Part shown: piece by piece, positions 63,226-64,000 of the stretch
Position numbering within the stretch: the first letter of the stretch is position 1
Layout: each line of letters begins with the position of its first letter
Assembly (NCBI RefSeq): GCF_000373185.1
Contig: NZ_KB890631.1
Span: 1-64,000 of the forward strand
Direction: 5' to 3'
Length of the DNA: 64,000 bases
Source: Segatella paludivivens DSM 17968 = JCM 13650
GTDB taxonomy: Bacteria > Bacteroidota > Bacteroidia > Bacteroidales > Bacteroidaceae
The notes under the pieces: generated by a model
Databases searched by the model: none
What the model saw: only the letters and a program-made list of their open reading frames with translations
What the model was told of the DNA's origin: nothing
Program-made: the position numbers and the translations under genes

Positions 63226-64000
63226 ATGATAACAATGAAATTCTTTAATAAAATTATACTTTTTAGTACATTGACCCTTTCAATGGGATTTGTTTCGTGT
63301 ACTGACTATCTGGACAAATCTCCAGATTCAGACATCTCGAGTACAGATGCCTTTAAGGATTTCCATAATTTTCAGGGATTCACGGAAGAACTCTATAATT
63401 GCATTCCTGATTTTAATGGTGGTTACTGGACTAACTCTTGGAACTGGGGTGAGGACGAAATAATCAATGTTGGTACAACCTTCCACTTTGGATACAAGGT
63501 TGATCAAGGTGATTTCTGGGGATGGCAGAGAGAATTTGATGGTTGGTCAGCTGGCTGGATGGATCGCCAGAAAGCTAGTGACTTTAATCCTGGTTCAGAC
63601 CGTTTTGGTCATAGCCTTTATCCTGGTTGCTGGTATGGCATCCGCAAGGCTAATATGGGACTTGCTAATCTTGATAAGTTCTCAGGAACAGATGAAGAAA
63701 AAAATCTTATCGCAGGTCAACTTTATTTCTTCCGTGCATGGTTCCATTTCGAACTGATGCAGTATTTTGGTGGTCTACCTTATATAAAAGAGGTTTTGCC
63801 TTCAGACCAGACATTAACATTGCCACGTATGACATATAAAGAATGTGCAGACTTGGCAGCTGAAGATTTCCGCAAGGCAGCTGACCTTCTTCCTATTGAT
63901 TGGGATAAGACAACAGTCGGTGCTCAGACAAAGGGTAAAAACCAGTTGCGTCTTACAAAGATTGCCGCTCTTGGTTATCTTGGCAAGAATTATTTGTGGG
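63226..64000 (+). CDS. SusD-like glycan-binding lipoprotein, N-terminal part (runs off the window)
   Basis: The frame is open from the ATG at 63226 to the last base, about 258 residues; a second ATG at 63235 is equally likely. The lipobox is FVSC, followed by TDYLDKSPDSDIS. The SusD N-terminal helices are visible: FTEELYNCIPDF, GQLYFFRAWFHFELMQYFGGLPY (in part) and ECADLAAEDFRKAADLLP. It completes the fourth SusC/SusD pair. The C-terminal half is outside the window. Confidence 0.9.
   Translation, partial: MITMKFFNKIILFSTLTLSMGFVSCTDYLDKSPDSDISSTDAFKDFHNFQGFTEELYNCIPDFNGGYWTNSWNWGEDEIINVGTTFHFGYKVDQGDFWGWQREFDGWSAGWMDRQKASDFNPGSDRFGHSLYPGCWYGIRKANMGLANLDKFSGTDEEKNLIAGQLYFFRAWFHFELMQYFGGLPYIKEVLPSDQTLTLPRMTYKECADLAAEDFRKAADLLPIDWDKTTVGAQTKGKNQLRLTKIAALGYLGKNYLW

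Noticed and set aside
1..64000. CRISPR arrays, tRNA or rRNA genes
   Set aside because: No regularly spaced repeats and no cloverleaf or rRNA sequence were noticed in the gaps; a tRNAscan run was not possible.

Overview
The window is chromosomal DNA of a Bacteroidota bacterium, most likely of the Prevotella/Segatella group. The evidence is four SusC/SusD outer-membrane pairs, a one-protein hybrid two-component regulator, promoters of the Bacteroidota type (TTTG, about 19-21 bases, TAnnTTTG), short AT-rich leaders and many Cys-lipoproteins. No tRNA, rRNA or CRISPR array was seen.

Layout. (1) 1-6.2 kb is a very AT-rich accessory block on the minus strand. It holds a broken cupin gene, a three-gene HEPN-like / AbiJ-like-ATPase / HNH-nuclease cassette that looks like a Septu-related phage-defence system, a frameshifted HTH gene, a membrane protein with a second R-N-x3-H motif, and at the far edge a short transposase-like relic. 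Broken genes at both edges suggest an island inserted beside a carbohydrate locus. (2) 6.3-22.8 kb is polysaccharide utilization locus 1: SusC/SusD, a six-hairpin glycosidase-like enzyme, a hybrid two-component regulator, a GH28 enzyme and a DUF4450-type enzyme. A pectic substrate is likely. (3) 22.8-23.4 kb has no gene, but holds a 22-bp-period tandem repeat, a promoter-like element and a strong hairpin: a possible small RNA or a decayed promoter. (4) 23.4-32.4 kb is a minus-strand block of general cell-envelope and housekeeping genes: flippase, SpmA/SpmB-type Gate protein, YiiX-like hydrolase, BtuB-like receptor, metzincin protease and HAD phosphatase. (5) 32.5-44.1 kb is locus 2: a membrane TPR regulator divergent from SusC, SusD, GH30, a surface glycan-binding protein and GH3. 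This order matches the known beta-1,6-glucan (pustulan) locus of Bacteroides thetaiotaomicron. (6) 44.2-64 kb is a third group: a TonB C-terminal protein with a TPR/HTH regulator, YbjQ, SusC/SusD, a phosphoesterase lipoprotein with an outer-membrane protein, then GH8-GH43-GH3 and a fourth SusC/SusD pair cut by the window end. GH8, GH43 and GH3 together suggest xylan or arabinoxylan oligosaccharides.

How it works together. In each locus, surface SusD and binding lipoproteins capture glycan, SusC imports oligosaccharides with TonB energy, periplasmic glycosidases finish them, and an envelope-spanning regulator senses the products. Three promoters in the xylan-like region (before SusC3, GH8 and SusC4) share a TGTTA-containing, partly palindromic element at a similar distance upstream, which suggests a common regulator. 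The defence cassette is the best candidate for something not yet described.
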